A DNA stretch of 17,811 nt from an uncultured Fusobacterium sp. GTDB lineage: Bacteria > Fusobacteriota > Fusobacteriia > Fusobacteriales > Fusobacteriaceae. The DNA lies in contig UQQO01000035.1 of the NCBI GenBank assembly GCA_900543175.1, positions 1 to 17,811 of the forward strand. The letters run 5' to 3'. A program made the position numbers and the translations under genes. Below are positions 1 through 8,509 of this stretch, piece by piece; the first letter of the stretch is position 1, and every line of letters starts with the position of its first letter. The notes under the pieces were generated by a model that saw nothing but the letters and a program-made list of their open reading frames with translations, was not told where the DNA came from and did no database searches.

Positions 1-24
1 AAATAGGATAAAATCATAAAATTT

Positions 25-52
25 TTGATTTTTTTATATAAAAGTATATAAT
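25..52 (+). promoter_or_regulatory. Predicted promoter of the MATE transporter gene
   Basis: A TTGATT -35 element (25-30) and a perfect TATAAT -10 element (47-52) are separated by 16 bases. Transcription would start near 59, about 30 bases before the start codon at 91. The surroundings are so AT-rich that chance -10 boxes are common, but the pair is well placed for the gene. Confidence 0.55.
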
Positions 53-66
53 ACTACATTGTAGTA
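52..66. promoter_or_regulatory. Perfect 7+1+7 dyad at the predicted transcription start, candidate operator
   Basis: TACTACA-T-TGTAGTA is a perfect inverted repeat around one central base. It begins at the last base of the -10 box and covers the predicted start site, where a bound dimer would block transcription. It resembles BlaI/CopY-type TACAnnTGTA sites, but the central spacing is one base instead of two, so no regulator family is assigned. No regulator gene lies beside it in this window. Confidence 0.45.
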
Positions 67-90
67 AAATAGATTGAGGGGATAAGTAAG

Positions 91-1437
91 ATGATAAAAA
101 ATATGACAGAGGGTTCACCAGTTAAAATTCTTTTAAGTTTTTCAATGCCAATGCTTTTTAGTATGATGTTTCAACAGTTCTATAATATTGTAGATAGTGT
201 AGTAGCAGGAAAATTTATAGGAGTGGATGCTTTAGCAGCAATAGGAGCATCTTATCCAATAACAGTGTTATTTATAGCAGTGGCAAATGGAGCAAGTGTT
301 GGAGCTGCTGTTGTAGTTTCCCAAACATTTGGAGCAAATAAATTAGTTAAGATGAAAACTTCAGTATCAACTTCAGTTATAGCAATTACTATTGTAAGTA
401 TAGCTTTAACAATTTTTGGTACACTATTTTGCAGTGATATAATGAGAATGATAAATACACCAGAAAATATATTTGCTGATTCAAGATTATATTTGAAAGT
501 GTATATATGGGGGCTTATTTTTCTTTTTATGTATAATACAGCAACAGCAATTTTTACAGGATTAGGAGATTCAAAAACACCACTTTATTTTCTAATATTT
601 TCATCACTATTAAATGTGGCTTTAGATGTTTTGTTTGTAACAAAGTTTCAAATGGGTGTATCAGGGATAGCTTGGGCAACATTTTTAGCTCAAGGATTAT
701 CATCAATTTTAGCAATAACATTTTTATTTTATAGATTGAAAAAGATAAAAGTAGATAAAAAAGTACCATTATTTAATCTGCAAATGTTAAAATTAATTTG
801 TAAGATAGCAGTGCCAAGTATATTTCAACAATCATTTGTATCAGTAGGACAACTATGTGTACAAAGCTTAATTAATAGTTTTGGGTCAGCAGTTGTTGCA
901 GGATATGCAGCAGCATTTAAAATTCATACTTTTGTAATTATGACATTGGCAACTTTAGCAAATGCCTCTTCTAGTTTTGTAGCTCAAAATATAGGAGCAA
1001 AGAAAATTGATAGGGTAAAAGAGGGGTATAAGGTAACAGTTTGGCTAACAGAGATTATATCCGTTACAGCTTTGGTAGTTGTATATCTATTTGGAGATAA
1101 ACTCTTAGGAATGTTTATAGATATAGAAAAAGAGGTTGAAATACTAAATATAGGAATAGATTTTGTAAGAACAACAGCACCATTTTATACAGTAGTTTGT
1201 ATTAAAATAGCAGCTGATGCAGTTTTAAGAGGAGCAGGGGATATGAATGAGTTTATGGCTACTACCTTTGCAGACTTAGTATTAAGAGTTGCTTTTTCAT
1301 ATGTTTTTGCTGCTAAAATTGGTTATATAGGGATATATTGGGCATTTCCAGCAGGATGGATTTTAGGAACTTTACTTTCAATTTACTATTATATAAAAGG
1401 AAAATGGAAAACTACAGGACTTTTAAGGAGAGGTTAA
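91..1437 (+). CDS. MATE family multidrug/cation antiporter
   Basis: This is an inner-membrane antiporter predicted to expel drugs or organic cations in exchange for Na+ or H+. The 448-residue product has the usual length of a MATE protein. It opens with the family-typical pattern of a short polar N-terminus, then PVKILLSFSMPMLFSMMFQQ and YNIVDSVVAGKFIG, and shows about twelve hydrophobic segments in two homologous halves; the second half begins near residue 235 (KIAVPSIFQQSFVSVGQL). The resemblance is to the DinF/NorM-like MATE branch common in clostridia and fusobacteria. The start is supported by an AGGGGAT ribosome-binding site about ten bases upstream. The gene is monocistronic, bounded by its own promoter and terminator. 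The substrate cannot be read from sequence. Confidence 0.9.
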   Translation: MIKNMTEGSPVKILLSFSMPMLFSMMFQQFYNIVDSVVAGKFIGVDALAAIGASYPITVLFIAVANGASVGAAVVVSQTFGANKLVKMKTSVSTSVIAITIVSIALTIFGTLFCSDIMRMINTPENIFADSRLYLKVYIWGLIFLFMYNTATAIFTGLGDSKTPLYFLIFSSLLNVALDVLFVTKFQMGVSGIAWATFLAQGLSSILAITFLFYRLKKIKVDKKVPLFNLQMLKLICKIAVPSIFQQSFVSVGQLCVQSLINSFGSAVVAGYAAAFKIHTFVIMTLATLANASSSFVAQNIGAKKIDRVKEGYKVTVWLTEIISVTALVVVYLFGDKLLGMFIDIEKEVEILNIGIDFVRTTAPFYTVVCIKIAADAVLRGAGDMNEFMATTFADLVLRVAFSYVFAAKIGYIGIYWAFPAGWILGTLLSIYYYIKGKWKTTGLLRRG

Positions 1438-1460
1438 TAAAAATCAAATAATGTAATTTT

Positions 1461-1488
1461 AAAGTTACTCGTAATGGGTAACTTTTTT
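1461..1488 (+). terminator. Intrinsic terminator after the MATE gene
   Basis: A ten-base-pair stem (AAAGTTACTC / GGGTAACTTT, one G-T wobble) with loop GTAAT is followed by a run of T. It separates the transporter gene from the copper operon. Confidence 0.85.
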
Positions 1489-1496
1489 ACTTTATA

Positions 1497-1507
1497 ATAG
1501 GGGTATA
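1497..1507. promoter_or_regulatory. Upstream operator-like element of the copper operon
   Basis: ATAGGGGTATA is repeated exactly 66 bp downstream (1563-1573). This copy lies about 20 bases upstream of the -35 box and lacks the right-hand CCCTATA arm found in the downstream copy, so it is a half-site or a weak site. Confidence 0.45.
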
Positions 1508-1529
1508 TAAAAAATAGAGCATAAAAATA

Positions 1530-1558
1530 TTGACTTTTAATAATAAATAGAGTATTCT
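1530..1558 (+). promoter_or_regulatory. Predicted promoter of the copper operon
   Basis: TTGACT (1530-1535) and TATTCT (1553-1558) are separated by exactly 17 bases. Transcription would start near 1565, inside the downstream operator-like dyad, which fits repression of this promoter by a DNA-binding protein. Confidence 0.75.
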
Positions 1559-1561
1559 TTT

Positions 1562-1580
1562 TATAGGGGTATACCCTATA
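1562..1580. promoter_or_regulatory. Candidate CsoR-type operator of the copper operon
   Basis: TATAGGGGTATACCCTATA is a near-perfect dyad: GGGG faces CCC inside AT-rich flanks. It overlaps the predicted transcription start. CsoR-family proteins typically bind G/C-tract sites flanked by AT-rich inverted repeats, and a CsoR-family gene lies in this operon, so it is the natural candidate ligand. The assignment is an inference. Confidence 0.6.
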
Positions 1581-1601
1581 AATTTAAAGGAGGAAGATAT
1601 T

Positions 1602-1814
1602 ATGAAACATGTAATAAAAATAGATGGAATGGGATGTAACAAATGTGTAGCTCACGTTAAAGAAGCATTAGAAGGGCTAGGAGATTTAGAAGTAGTAGAA
1701 GTAAAAATAGGTGAAGCAACTGTAGATATGGTAGAAAACTATGACTTTGGAAAAATTGTAGAAGCATTAGATGATGCTGGATATGATGTTCTAGGGTATG
1801 AGGTATTAGACTAA
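1602..1814 (+). CDS. copZ: CopZ-like copper chaperone (HMA domain)
   Basis: This small cytosolic protein should bind Cu(I) and deliver it to the ATPase encoded next. Its 70 residues form one heavy-metal-associated domain with the metal-binding motif GMGCNKC (Cys12 and Cys15) near the N-terminus and the family-typical C-terminal GYDV segment. The length matches bacterial CopZ proteins. A strong AAAGGAGG ribosome-binding site precedes the ATG. It is the first gene of the operon, and its TAA stop shares its last A with the ATG of the ATPase gene, implying translational coupling. Metal specificity is inferred from context; isolated HMA domains can also serve other soft metals. Confidence 0.88.
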   Translation: MKHVIKIDGMGCNKCVAHVKEALEGLGDLEVVEVKIGEATVDMVENYDFGKIVEALDDAGYDVLGYEVLD

Positions 1815-4282
1815 TGAAAAAGAGTTATCAACTTGGCGGTGTAAGCTGCCAAGTTTGTGTTAATAAGATTGAAAAAAAATTAAAAAAACTTGAGGGAACA
1901 AAAGAAGCAATAGTAAACTTATCTACAGAAAAATTATCAATAGAATATGATGAAAATATTTTAAATGAAAATACAATAAAAGAAACAGTTACAAAATTAG
2001 GATATGAAATAGAAGAGATACAAGATTTAAAAGAGGTAGAACTAAACATAGATGGAATAAGTTGCCAGATGTGTGTAAGCAAGATAGAGAGAAAAATCTC
2101 TAAACTTGAAGGGGTAAAATCAATAGTTGTAAACTTAGCTAATAGCAGGGGAAAAGTTGTTTATGATTCAGAAAAAATAAAACTTTCAGAGATTCTTCAT
2201 ATAATGGAAAAATTGGGATACAAGGGAACAAAACATAACGATATTACAGAGAGTATCAAGGATAAAGAGAAAGAGGAACAATTAAAAAGAGAGTTTATTG
2301 AATTTAAAGTGGCAATATTCTTTTCTGCTATTATTTTTTATATTTCAATGGGATCAATGGTAGGACTTCCAGTTCCTCAAGTAATCTCTCCTGAGATAAA
2401 CCCATTAAATTTTGCTTTAATTCAATTGATTTTAGCAATTCCAGTAATATATATAGGAAGAAGATTTTATACTGTTGGTATAAAACAACTATTTATGAAA
2501 AGTCCAAGTATGGATTCATTGATAGCAACAGGTACAGGATCGGCTTTAATTTATAGCATCTATGGAACATTTAAAATTATGGAAGGGGACTATCACTATG
2601 TTCATGCTCTATATTTTGAATCAGCAGTTGTTATTTTAGCCTTGATTCTTTTAGGAAAGCATATGGAGGGAATAAGTAAGGGTAAAACTTCAGAAGCTAT
2701 TAAAAAATTGATGAGTTTAAAGAGTAAAAAAGCAAATTTAGTGAGAAATGATGAGATAATACAAGTTGATATTGAAGAGGTTGAAAAGGGAGATGTTCTT
2801 TTAGTTAAACCAGGAGAGAGTATTCCAGTTGATGGAGAGGTAGTAGAGGGAGAAAGCTCAATTGATGAATCTATGCTTACAGGAGAGAGCATACCTGTGG
2901 ATAAAACTATAGGAGATAAGGTTTTTGGAGCAAGTATCAATAAAAATGGTAGCTTAAAGATAAAAGCAGTAGCAGTTGGAAAAGATACAATGATATCTAA
3001 AATTATTAAGTTAGTTGAAAATGCTCAAGGTTCAAAAGCTCCTATTGCTAAGATAGCAGATAGAATATCAGCATATTTTGTACCAATTGTTATGTTGATA
3101 GCAATAATAGCAGGAACAACTTGGTATTATTTAGGAAGTAGAGGCATTGTTGAAATAAATGATACACCAGCTATATTTTCTCTTACAATATTTATATCTG
3201 TAATGGTAATAGCTTGTCCATGTTCATTGGGGCTTGCAACACCTACAGCAATAATGGTTGGAACAGGAAGAGGAGCTGAACTTGGTATACTTATTAAATC
3301 TGGAGAAGCTCTTGAAAAGGCACATAAAGTTGATACTATTGTCTTTGATAAAACAGGAACAATAACTGAAGGGAAACCTAGAGTTACAGATATTATATCT
3401 GTAAAAAATTTAAAAGAGGATGATATTTTACAAGTTGCAGCAGCTTTAGAACTACACTCTGAGCATCCTTTAGGAGAGGCTATTGTAGAAGAAGCTAAAG
3501 AGAGAGGAATTAAACTTCCACCAGTAAAAGATTTTATATCTATTACAGGACAAGGAGTTTGTGGAAAGATAGAAGAAAGTGAAATTTTCATTGGAAATAT
3601 AAAATTTATGAAAAATAAGGGAATAGAAGTAACAATGGAAGAGGAACTTAATAGATTGGCATCTCAAGGAAAAACTCCTATGTATATGGCATTAGATGGA
3701 GAGTTTTTAGGAGTAATAGCAGTTGCCGATACTGTTAAAGAGGAGTCTATTGAGGCAATAAGAGAGTTAAAAGAACGTGGATATAAGATAGGTATGATTA
3801 CAGGAGATAATAGAGTTACAGCTGAAGCAGTTGGAAAACAAGTTGGTATTGATATTATCTTCTCTGAAGTAACACCAGAAGATAAATATTTAAAAGTAAA
3901 AGAACTTCAAGAGCAAGGTAGAAATGTAGCTATGGTTGGAGATGGAATAAATGACTCTCCAGCATTGGTTCAAGCTAATATAGGTATAGCAATAGGTGGG
4001 GGAACAGATATAGCTATGGAAAGTGCTGATATAGTTCTTATGAAGAAAACTTTAAAAGATGTTATTGTAGCTATGGAGTTAAGTGATGCAACTATGAGAA
4101 ATATAAAGCAAAATCTATTTTGGGCATTTATATATAATAGTTTAGGTATTCCAGTTGCAGCAGGGGTGCTATATCCTTTTACTGGACATCTACTAAATCC
4201 AATGATAGCAGGAGGGGCTATGGCTATGAGTTCAGTGTCAGTAGTTTCAAATGCTTTGAGATTGAGAAAATTTAAGAGATAG
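1814..4282 (+). CDS. copA: Cu(I)-exporting P1B-type ATPase CopA
   Basis: The product pumps Cu(I) out of the cytoplasm using ATP. The 822 residues carry two N-terminal HMA domains with CxxC sites (Cys12/Cys15 and Cys84/Cys87), then membrane helices, the actuator TGES motif, the intramembrane CPC motif at 468-470, the phosphorylated Asp512 in DKTGT, the SEHPLGEA histidine-proline motif of the nucleotide-binding domain, [10 protein letters not shown], and near the end the YN (YNSLG) and MxxSS motifs. CPC plus YN plus MxxSS is the Cu(I)-specific P1B-1 signature. Domain order and length are normal for CopA. The start overlaps the stop of the chaperone gene by one base. A CsoR-family regulator gene follows after 15 bases. 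No frameshift or missing key residue was seen. Confidence 0.95.
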   Translation: MKKSYQLGGVSCQVCVNKIEKKLKKLEGTKEAIVNLSTEKLSIEYDENILNENTIKETVTKLGYEIEEIQDLKEVELNIDGISCQMCVSKIERKISKLEGVKSIVVNLANSRGKVVYDSEKIKLSEILHIMEKLGYKGTKHNDITESIKDKEKEEQLKREFIEFKVAIFFSAIIFYISMGSMVGLPVPQVISPEINPLNFALIQLILAIPVIYIGRRFYTVGIKQLFMKSPSMDSLIATGTGSALIYSIYGTFKIMEGDYHYVHALYFESAVVILALILLGKHMEGISKGKTSEAIKKLMSLKSKKANLVRNDEIIQVDIEEVEKGDVLLVKPGESIPVDGEVVEGESSIDESMLTGESIPVDKTIGDKVFGASINKNGSLKIKAVAVGKDTMISKIIKLVENAQGSKAPIAKIADRISAYFVPIVMLIAIIAGTTWYYLGSRGIVEINDTPAIFSLTIFISVMVIACPCSLGLATPTAIMVGTGRGAELGILIKSGEALEKAHKVDTIVFDKTGTITEGKPRVTDIISVKNLKEDDILQVAAALELHSEHPLGEAIVEEAKERGIKLPPVKDFISITGQGVCGKIEESEIFIGNIKFMKNKGIEVTMEEELNRLASQGKTPMYMALDGEFLGVIAVADTVKEESIEAIRELKERGYKIGMITGDNRVTAEAVGKQVGIDIIFSEVTPEDKYLKVKELQEQGRNVAMVGDGINDSPALVQANIGIAIGGGTDIAMESADIVLMKKTLKDVIVAMELSDATMRNIKQNLFWAFIYNSLGIPVAAGVLYPFTGHLLNPMIAGGAMAMSSVSVVSNALRLRKFKR

Positions 4283-4297
4283 TAGAGGTGATTTTAG

Positions 4298-4876
4298 ATG
4301 GAAAAACTAAAAAATTCTTGTACAGGAAAAGGTTGTATAAATAAAAGTTGTCCTGATTTTAAAAAGAAAATAGAATCAAGAATAAATAGAATAGAGGGGC
4401 AGATAAGAGGAATTGGAAGAATGTTAGAAAATAAAGTAAGTTGTGACGAGATATTAAATCAAATTTCCTCTGTTAAATCTGCTCTCAATGGTGTTGCAAA
4501 ACTTATACTTGAATCACATATTAGAAATTGTGTAGTTAATGATATTAAGGCAGGAGAAGAGAGTAGCACAATATCAGAGTTAGTCTATACTTTAAATAAG
4601 ATGATAGACAAAAGTAATAAGAAGATAAAAGAGGAATTCCCAGAAATTATACGTAAAATAGAAATACAAGTAGGAAAGATAAAAGCTTTAGTTGAGGCTG
4701 AACACTGTAATGATGTTCTTAATGAAATTTCCAATGTAAAAGGGGAATTAGATGGACTTTCTAAAAAAATACTTGAATCACATATAAAAAATTGTGTGGT
4801 GAAGGGTATAAAGGAAGGAGAAGAAAATAAAGTTATTACAGATCTTTTATATACTTTAAATAAAATGATTAAATAA
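4298..4876 (+). CDS. csoR: Tandem-domain CsoR-family copper-sensing repressor
   Basis: CsoR proteins are all-helical repressors of about 90-120 residues that release DNA on binding Cu(I). This protein has 192 residues and contains the domain twice. Domain 1 (about 22-105) has the family signature RIEGQIRGI and the triad Cys49/His74/Cys78; domain 2 (about 112-192) has Cys137/His162/Cys166. Both triads keep the 25- and 4-residue spacing of Mycobacterium CsoR. The halves also share ESHI(R/K)NCVV and YTLNKMI. Domain 2 has lost much of the basic DNA-facing signature (KIEIQVGKI). An N-terminal extension adds Cys8, Cys13 and Cys18. It probably autoregulates the operon through the dyad at 1562-1580. 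A GAGGTGAT ribosome-binding site supports the ATG. The family call is firm; copper as ligand rests on the triads and context. Confidence 0.88.
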   Translation: MEKLKNSCTGKGCINKSCPDFKKKIESRINRIEGQIRGIGRMLENKVSCDEILNQISSVKSALNGVAKLILESHIRNCVVNDIKAGEESSTISELVYTLNKMIDKSNKKIKEEFPEIIRKIEIQVGKIKALVEAEHCNDVLNEISNVKGELDGLSKKILESHIKNCVVKGIKEGEENKVITDLLYTLNKMIK

Positions 4877-4893
4877 CTTTAATGGGGGAACTT

Positions 4894-5559
4894 ATGAAAA
4901 AGATATTAGTAATTGATGATGAATGGAAGATTAGAAAGCTGATTAAGGATTATTTAGTTCGTGAAGGGTATAGTGTAGATGAAGCTGGAGATGGAGAAGA
5001 GGGATTAGAGCTTTTCTTTAAAAATCACTATGATATAGTAATTCTTGATATAATGATGCCAAAAATTGATGGTTGGAGTGTATGTAGAAAGATAAGAGAG
5101 GAATCTCAAGTACCGATAATAATGTTGACAGCTAGAGCAGATGAAAGTGATCAACTTTTTGGTTTTGAACTTGAAACAGATGAATATATGGTAAAACCAT
5201 TTAATCCTAAATTATTAGTGGCAAAAGTTAAAGCTTTATTTAGAAGAGATGGAAAAATAGCTGAAAAAGCTTGTTTACAATTTAGAGATTTAGTTGTGGA
5301 TACTTCTAAGAGAGAAGTAAGATTAGGAGATATAGTTTTAGAATTGACACCTAAAGAGTATGATCTTTTATATTTCTTTATTGAAAATAAGGGATTAGCT
5401 CTTTCAAGAGAGAAGATTTTAAACTCTGTATGGGGTTGGGATTATTTTGGAGACTCAAGAACTGTTGATACACACATAAAAAGATTGAGAAAGAAAATAG
5501 GAGATGATTTTATCCAAACAGTAAGAGGATTTGGATATAAATTCGAGGGTGAAAAATGA
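4894..5559 (+). CDS. OmpR/PhoB-family response regulator
   Basis: This is a DNA-binding response regulator, the partner of the kinase encoded next. The 221 residues comprise a receiver domain (1-115) with acidic pocket Asp8/Asp9, phosphoacceptor Asp52 (ILDIMMP), Thr79 and Lys101 (YMVKPF), and a C-terminal winged helix (about 125-220) with LTPKEYDLL and RTVDTHIKRLRKKIG. I place the start at the ATG at 4894, where GGGGGAA forms a ribosome-binding site at the right distance; an in-frame ATG at 4882 would add four residues but has no such site. It follows the CsoR-family gene by 17 bases and overlaps the kinase gene by four (ATGA). Targets are unknown. Copper response is inferred from position only. 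Confidence 0.92.
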   Translation: MKKILVIDDEWKIRKLIKDYLVREGYSVDEAGDGEEGLELFFKNHYDIVILDIMMPKIDGWSVCRKIREESQVPIIMLTARADESDQLFGFELETDEYMVKPFNPKLLVAKVKALFRRDGKIAEKACLQFRDLVVDTSKREVRLGDIVLELTPKEYDLLYFFIENKGLALSREKILNSVWGWDYFGDSRTVDTHIKRLRKKIGDDFIQTVRGFGYKFEGEK

Positions 5560-6989
5560 AGATAAGATGGAAAATATTTTTCCTAATGTTTAGTGTTGTC
5601 TTGATGATTATATTGGGATTAATAGCAACTAATACAATATATTTAGAAAAATTTTATATAAAGAATAAAAAAGAAAAGTTAGTTGAATTAGGACAAATTC
5701 TTATAGATCCTAAATATGTGATAGATTTCCAAAATTTAGAGATGCATTCAAATGTGGCTATCTTAATAAAAAGAACAGATGAATTATACAAGTTAGAGAA
5801 GGAAGCAGTTTTACCAAAAGAAGAAATTGATGAAATAATAGTTCAGCTGAAAAATAATGAATATGTTTTTAAAGAGATAACACTTCTTGATTATAGAGGA
5901 AAGGTTTTAATACTTTTTATGCCTTATATGAGAGATAGATATATTGAGATTATAACTCCACTTAGTTTTATTCAAGAGGGGTTGGAAATCTCAACACGTT
6001 ATCACCTTTTAATAATAGTTTTAGCCTTGATTATTGGTTCTTCAATGTCCTTTGTATTTTCTAAAAAGATGACAGATCCTATTTTAGAATTAAAAGAGAT
6101 TACACAGAGAATATCTCTTCTTGATTTTAATATTAAATTTGAAAAGGAGAGAAAAGATGAGATAGGAGAGTTGGGGTATGCCATTAATAAAATGGGTGGA
6201 ACTCTTGAAAAAAATATTGATGAAATCAATAAAGTTAATAAAAAGTTGATGGAAGATATAGAAAATGAAAAGAGATTAGATAAGCTTAGAAAAGAGTTTA
6301 TTGCCAGTGTTAGCCATGAACTTAAAACACCTATTGCAATTATTCAAGGATATGCTCAAGGATTAATGGAGAATATAGCTGAAACTGAAGAGGATAGAAA
6401 ATTCTATTGTGAAATTATAGTTGAAGAAAGTTTGAAGATGGACTCTCTTGTAAAAGAACTACTTCTTATAACTCAAATGGACTCTGGATATTTTAAAATT
6501 GAAAAAGAGAAAGTGGATCTTTATCAGATGATAAAAGATATCAGAGATAAATATAGTTCTAAGAATAGAGAGATTAAGTATATTGGAGAGAAAGATATTT
6601 TCGCTTACTGTGATGAAAAATATATAGATAGAGTTTTGGAAAATCTTGTAGTAAATGCTCTTAAATACTCTACTGGAGATAGAGAAGTAACTATAACTGT
6701 TGACGATATTGAAAATAAATATAAAATTATTATTAGTAATGAAAGTGAAAATCTATCAGAAGATGATTTGGAAAATATTTGGACACCTTTTTATAGAGTA
6801 AATAAGGCTAGAGATAGAGATGGACATGGTTTAGGACTTGCTATTGTGAGAGGAATTTTAGAGAATCATAAAAGTAACTTTGGTGTATATATAACAGAAA
6901 AAAACATAATAAACTTTTGGTTTGAGTTAGAAAAATCTAGTCTAGATTCATATAAAAAAATTGATAATGAAGATATAGAAGAAATCTGA
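5556..6989 (+). CDS. Membrane sensor histidine kinase
   Basis: This is the sensor kinase for the preceding response regulator. The 477 residues show a first membrane helix (about 7-28), an extracytoplasmic domain of about 120 residues (29-149), a second helix (150-169), a HAMP linker, a dimerisation/phosphoacceptor domain with His254 in SVSHELKTP, and an ATP-binding domain with N-box residues Asn363/Asn367 and the glycine-rich GHGLGLAI (423-430). The usual DxGxG box is replaced by NESENLS (395-401). The sensor domain has no cysteine and only scattered Met/His (Met63-His64, Met122, Met125), so it lacks an obvious copper site. It ends the operon. A short acidic tail follows the catalytic domain. 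Confidence 0.92.
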   Translation: MKIRWKIFFLMFSVVLMIILGLIATNTIYLEKFYIKNKKEKLVELGQILIDPKYVIDFQNLEMHSNVAILIKRTDELYKLEKEAVLPKEEIDEIIVQLKNNEYVFKEITLLDYRGKVLILFMPYMRDRYIEIITPLSFIQEGLEISTRYHLLIIVLALIIGSSMSFVFSKKMTDPILELKEITQRISLLDFNIKFEKERKDEIGELGYAINKMGGTLEKNIDEINKVNKKLMEDIENEKRLDKLRKEFIASVSHELKTPIAIIQGYAQGLMENIAETEEDRKFYCEIIVEESLKMDSLVKELLLITQMDSGYFKIEKEKVDLYQMIKDIRDKYSSKNREIKYIGEKDIFAYCDEKYIDRVLENLVVNALKYSTGDREVTITVDDIENKYKIIISNESENLSEDDLENIWTPFYRVNKARDRDGHGLGLAIVRGILENHKSNFGVYITEKNIINFWFELEKSSLDSYKKIDNEDIEEI

Positions 6990-7040
6990 CCTAAAATGAT
7001 TATTTTTTAAACAAAAAGAAAGTATTTTGGTATTCCAGTG

Positions 7041-7069
7041 TTGACTTTATAACTTTGAAAGTATATACT
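7041..7069 (+). promoter_or_regulatory. Strong predicted promoter of the ato operon
   Basis: TTGACT (7041-7046) and TATACT (7064-7069) are separated by exactly 17 bases, each one base from consensus. The predicted start near 7076 leaves a leader of about 48 bases before the transporter gene. Confidence 0.8.
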
Positions 7070-7123
7070 AGAGATATGTAAAAATATATTTAAAAAATAT
7101 TTAATAGATTTAGGGAGGAAAAA

Positions 7124-8500
7124 ATGAGTACAAAAGCAAACTCAAATGCATTTAAGAGATTTACATCATTTTGTGTTTCTATAATGCAAAAATACTTACC
7201 AGATCCTTATATATTCTGTGCCTTATTAACTTTCATAGTATTTATAGGGACAATGGTATTTACAAAACAAACACCAATGGCGATCATAGGTCACTGGACA
7301 AAGGGATTCTGGTCTTTACTAGCATTTTCTATGCAAATGGCATTGGTATTAGTAACTGGACACACAATGGCTAGTTCAAAAGTTTTCAAAAACTTACTAT
7401 CAAATATGGCTTCAAAATTATCTACACCTAGACAAGCAATTGTTGTAGTAACAATAGTTTCAACAGTAGCATGTATTTTAAACTGGGGATTTGGATTAGT
7501 TATAGGGGCAATTTTTGCAAAAGAAATAGCTAAAAAAGTAAAAGGAGTAGATTACAGACTTCTTATTGCTTCAGCTTATACAGGATTCTTAGTGTGGCAT
7601 GGAGGACTTTCAGGGTCAATTCCTCTACAAATAGCAAGTGATAATCCAGCAGCATTAGCAAAGCAAACTGCAGGAGCAATTACAGCTAATATTCCTACAA
7701 GCCAAACACTATTTTCACCAATGAATATATTCATTATTTGTGGGTTATTAATTATGCTTCCTTTATTAAATAGAGCTATGTATCCTTCTGATGATGAAGT
7801 AGTTACAGTTGATCCAAAACTACTAGCTGAATTTGAAGAGGAAGCAATTAATCGTGAACATATGACTCCAGCTGAAAAAATTGAAAATAGTAAAGTTGTT
7901 TCAATTATTTTAGGAATTATGGGATGGGCATATATTATTCAATATTTTATTACAAAAGGATTTAACTTAAACCTTAACTTAGTTAACTTTATATTCCTAT
8001 TTACAGGAATTATTCTTCATGGAACTCCTAGAAAGTTCATAGATGCTTTTGGAGAAGCTACTAAAGGGGCATCAGGAATCCTTTTACAATTCCCATTCTA
8101 TGCAGGAATCATGGGAATTATGACTGGAACAAATGCTGATGGAGTATCTCTAGCAATATTAATGTCAAACTTCTTCGTTAATATTTCTACTCCAACAACT
8201 TTCCCAATTTTCTCATTCTGGAGTGCAGGATTAGTAAACTTCTTCGTACCTTCTGGAGGAGGACAATGGGCAGTTCAAGCTCCTATCGTTATGCCAGCAG
8301 GATTAAAAATTGGAGTAAGTGCTGCTAAATCAGCTATGGCTATTGCTTGGGGAGATGCTTGGACAAATATGATTCAACCGTTCTGGGCTTTACCAGCATT
8401 AGGAATTGCAGGACTAGGAGCTAAAGATATTATGGGATATTGCCTAATAGTATTAATCTGTTCAGGGTTTGTTATTTCAGCAGGATTCCTATTATTCTAG
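7124..8500 (+). CDS. atoE: Short-chain fatty acid transporter, AtoE family
   Basis: This inner-membrane transporter moves short-chain acids such as butyrate or acetoacetate. The 458 residues match the family length and include the characteristic N-terminal QKYLPDPYIFCALLTF, the FGLVIGAIFAKEIAKK region, WHGGLSGSIPL, and the conserved PSGGGQWAVQAP and WGDAWTNMIQPFWALPALGIAG segments late in the protein. A strong AGGGAGG ribosome-binding site precedes the ATG. It is first in an operon that ends with the CoA-transferase subunits, as expected for acid uptake coupled to CoA activation, or export of a fermentation acid. Frequent TTC and AAC codons suggest high expression. Direction and exact substrate are not readable from sequence. 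Confidence 0.9.
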   Translation: MSTKANSNAFKRFTSFCVSIMQKYLPDPYIFCALLTFIVFIGTMVFTKQTPMAIIGHWTKGFWSLLAFSMQMALVLVTGHTMASSKVFKNLLSNMASKLSTPRQAIVVVTIVSTVACILNWGFGLVIGAIFAKEIAKKVKGVDYRLLIASAYTGFLVWHGGLSGSIPLQIASDNPAALAKQTAGAITANIPTSQTLFSPMNIFIICGLLIMLPLLNRAMYPSDDEVVTVDPKLLAEFEEEAINREHMTPAEKIENSKVVSIILGIMGWAYIIQYFITKGFNLNLNLVNFIFLFTGIILHGTPRKFIDAFGEATKGASGILLQFPFYAGIMGIMTGTNADGVSLAILMSNFFVNISTPTTFPIFSFWSAGLVNFFVPSGGGQWAVQAPIVMPAGLKIGVSAAKSAMAIAWGDAWTNMIQPFWALPALGIAGLGAKDIMGYCLIVLICSGFVISAGFLLF

Positions 8501-8509
8501 TGAATTAAA

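Noticed and set aside
1023..1030. GGGGTATA inside the MATE gene, matching the copper operator core
   Set aside because: It lies in coding sequence, lacks the flanking ATA and dyad arm, and is likely a chance match.
2602..3591. Long open frames on the minus strand within copA (2602-2940 and 3127-3591) and similar ones elsewhere
   Set aside because: They lie wholly inside a well-conserved plus-strand gene, give Ser/Ile/Phe-rich low-complexity translations and show no recognisable family; they reflect the skewed base composition of the sense gene.
4882..4893. Earlier ATG for the response regulator
   Set aside because: The sequence between 4884 and 4890 is itself the best ribosome-binding site for the ATG at 4894, and receiver domains normally begin with MKKILVIDD-like sequence.
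6993..7006. AT-only hairpin AAAAT-GATT-ATTTT after the kinase gene as a terminator of the copper operon
   Set aside because: Five A-T pairs are too weak to terminate transcription; no convincing terminator is visible before the ato promoter.
7171..7374. Plus-strand frame of 67 codons inside atoE
   Set aside because: It is an overlapping frame of the transporter gene with no ribosome-binding site and no recognisable domain.
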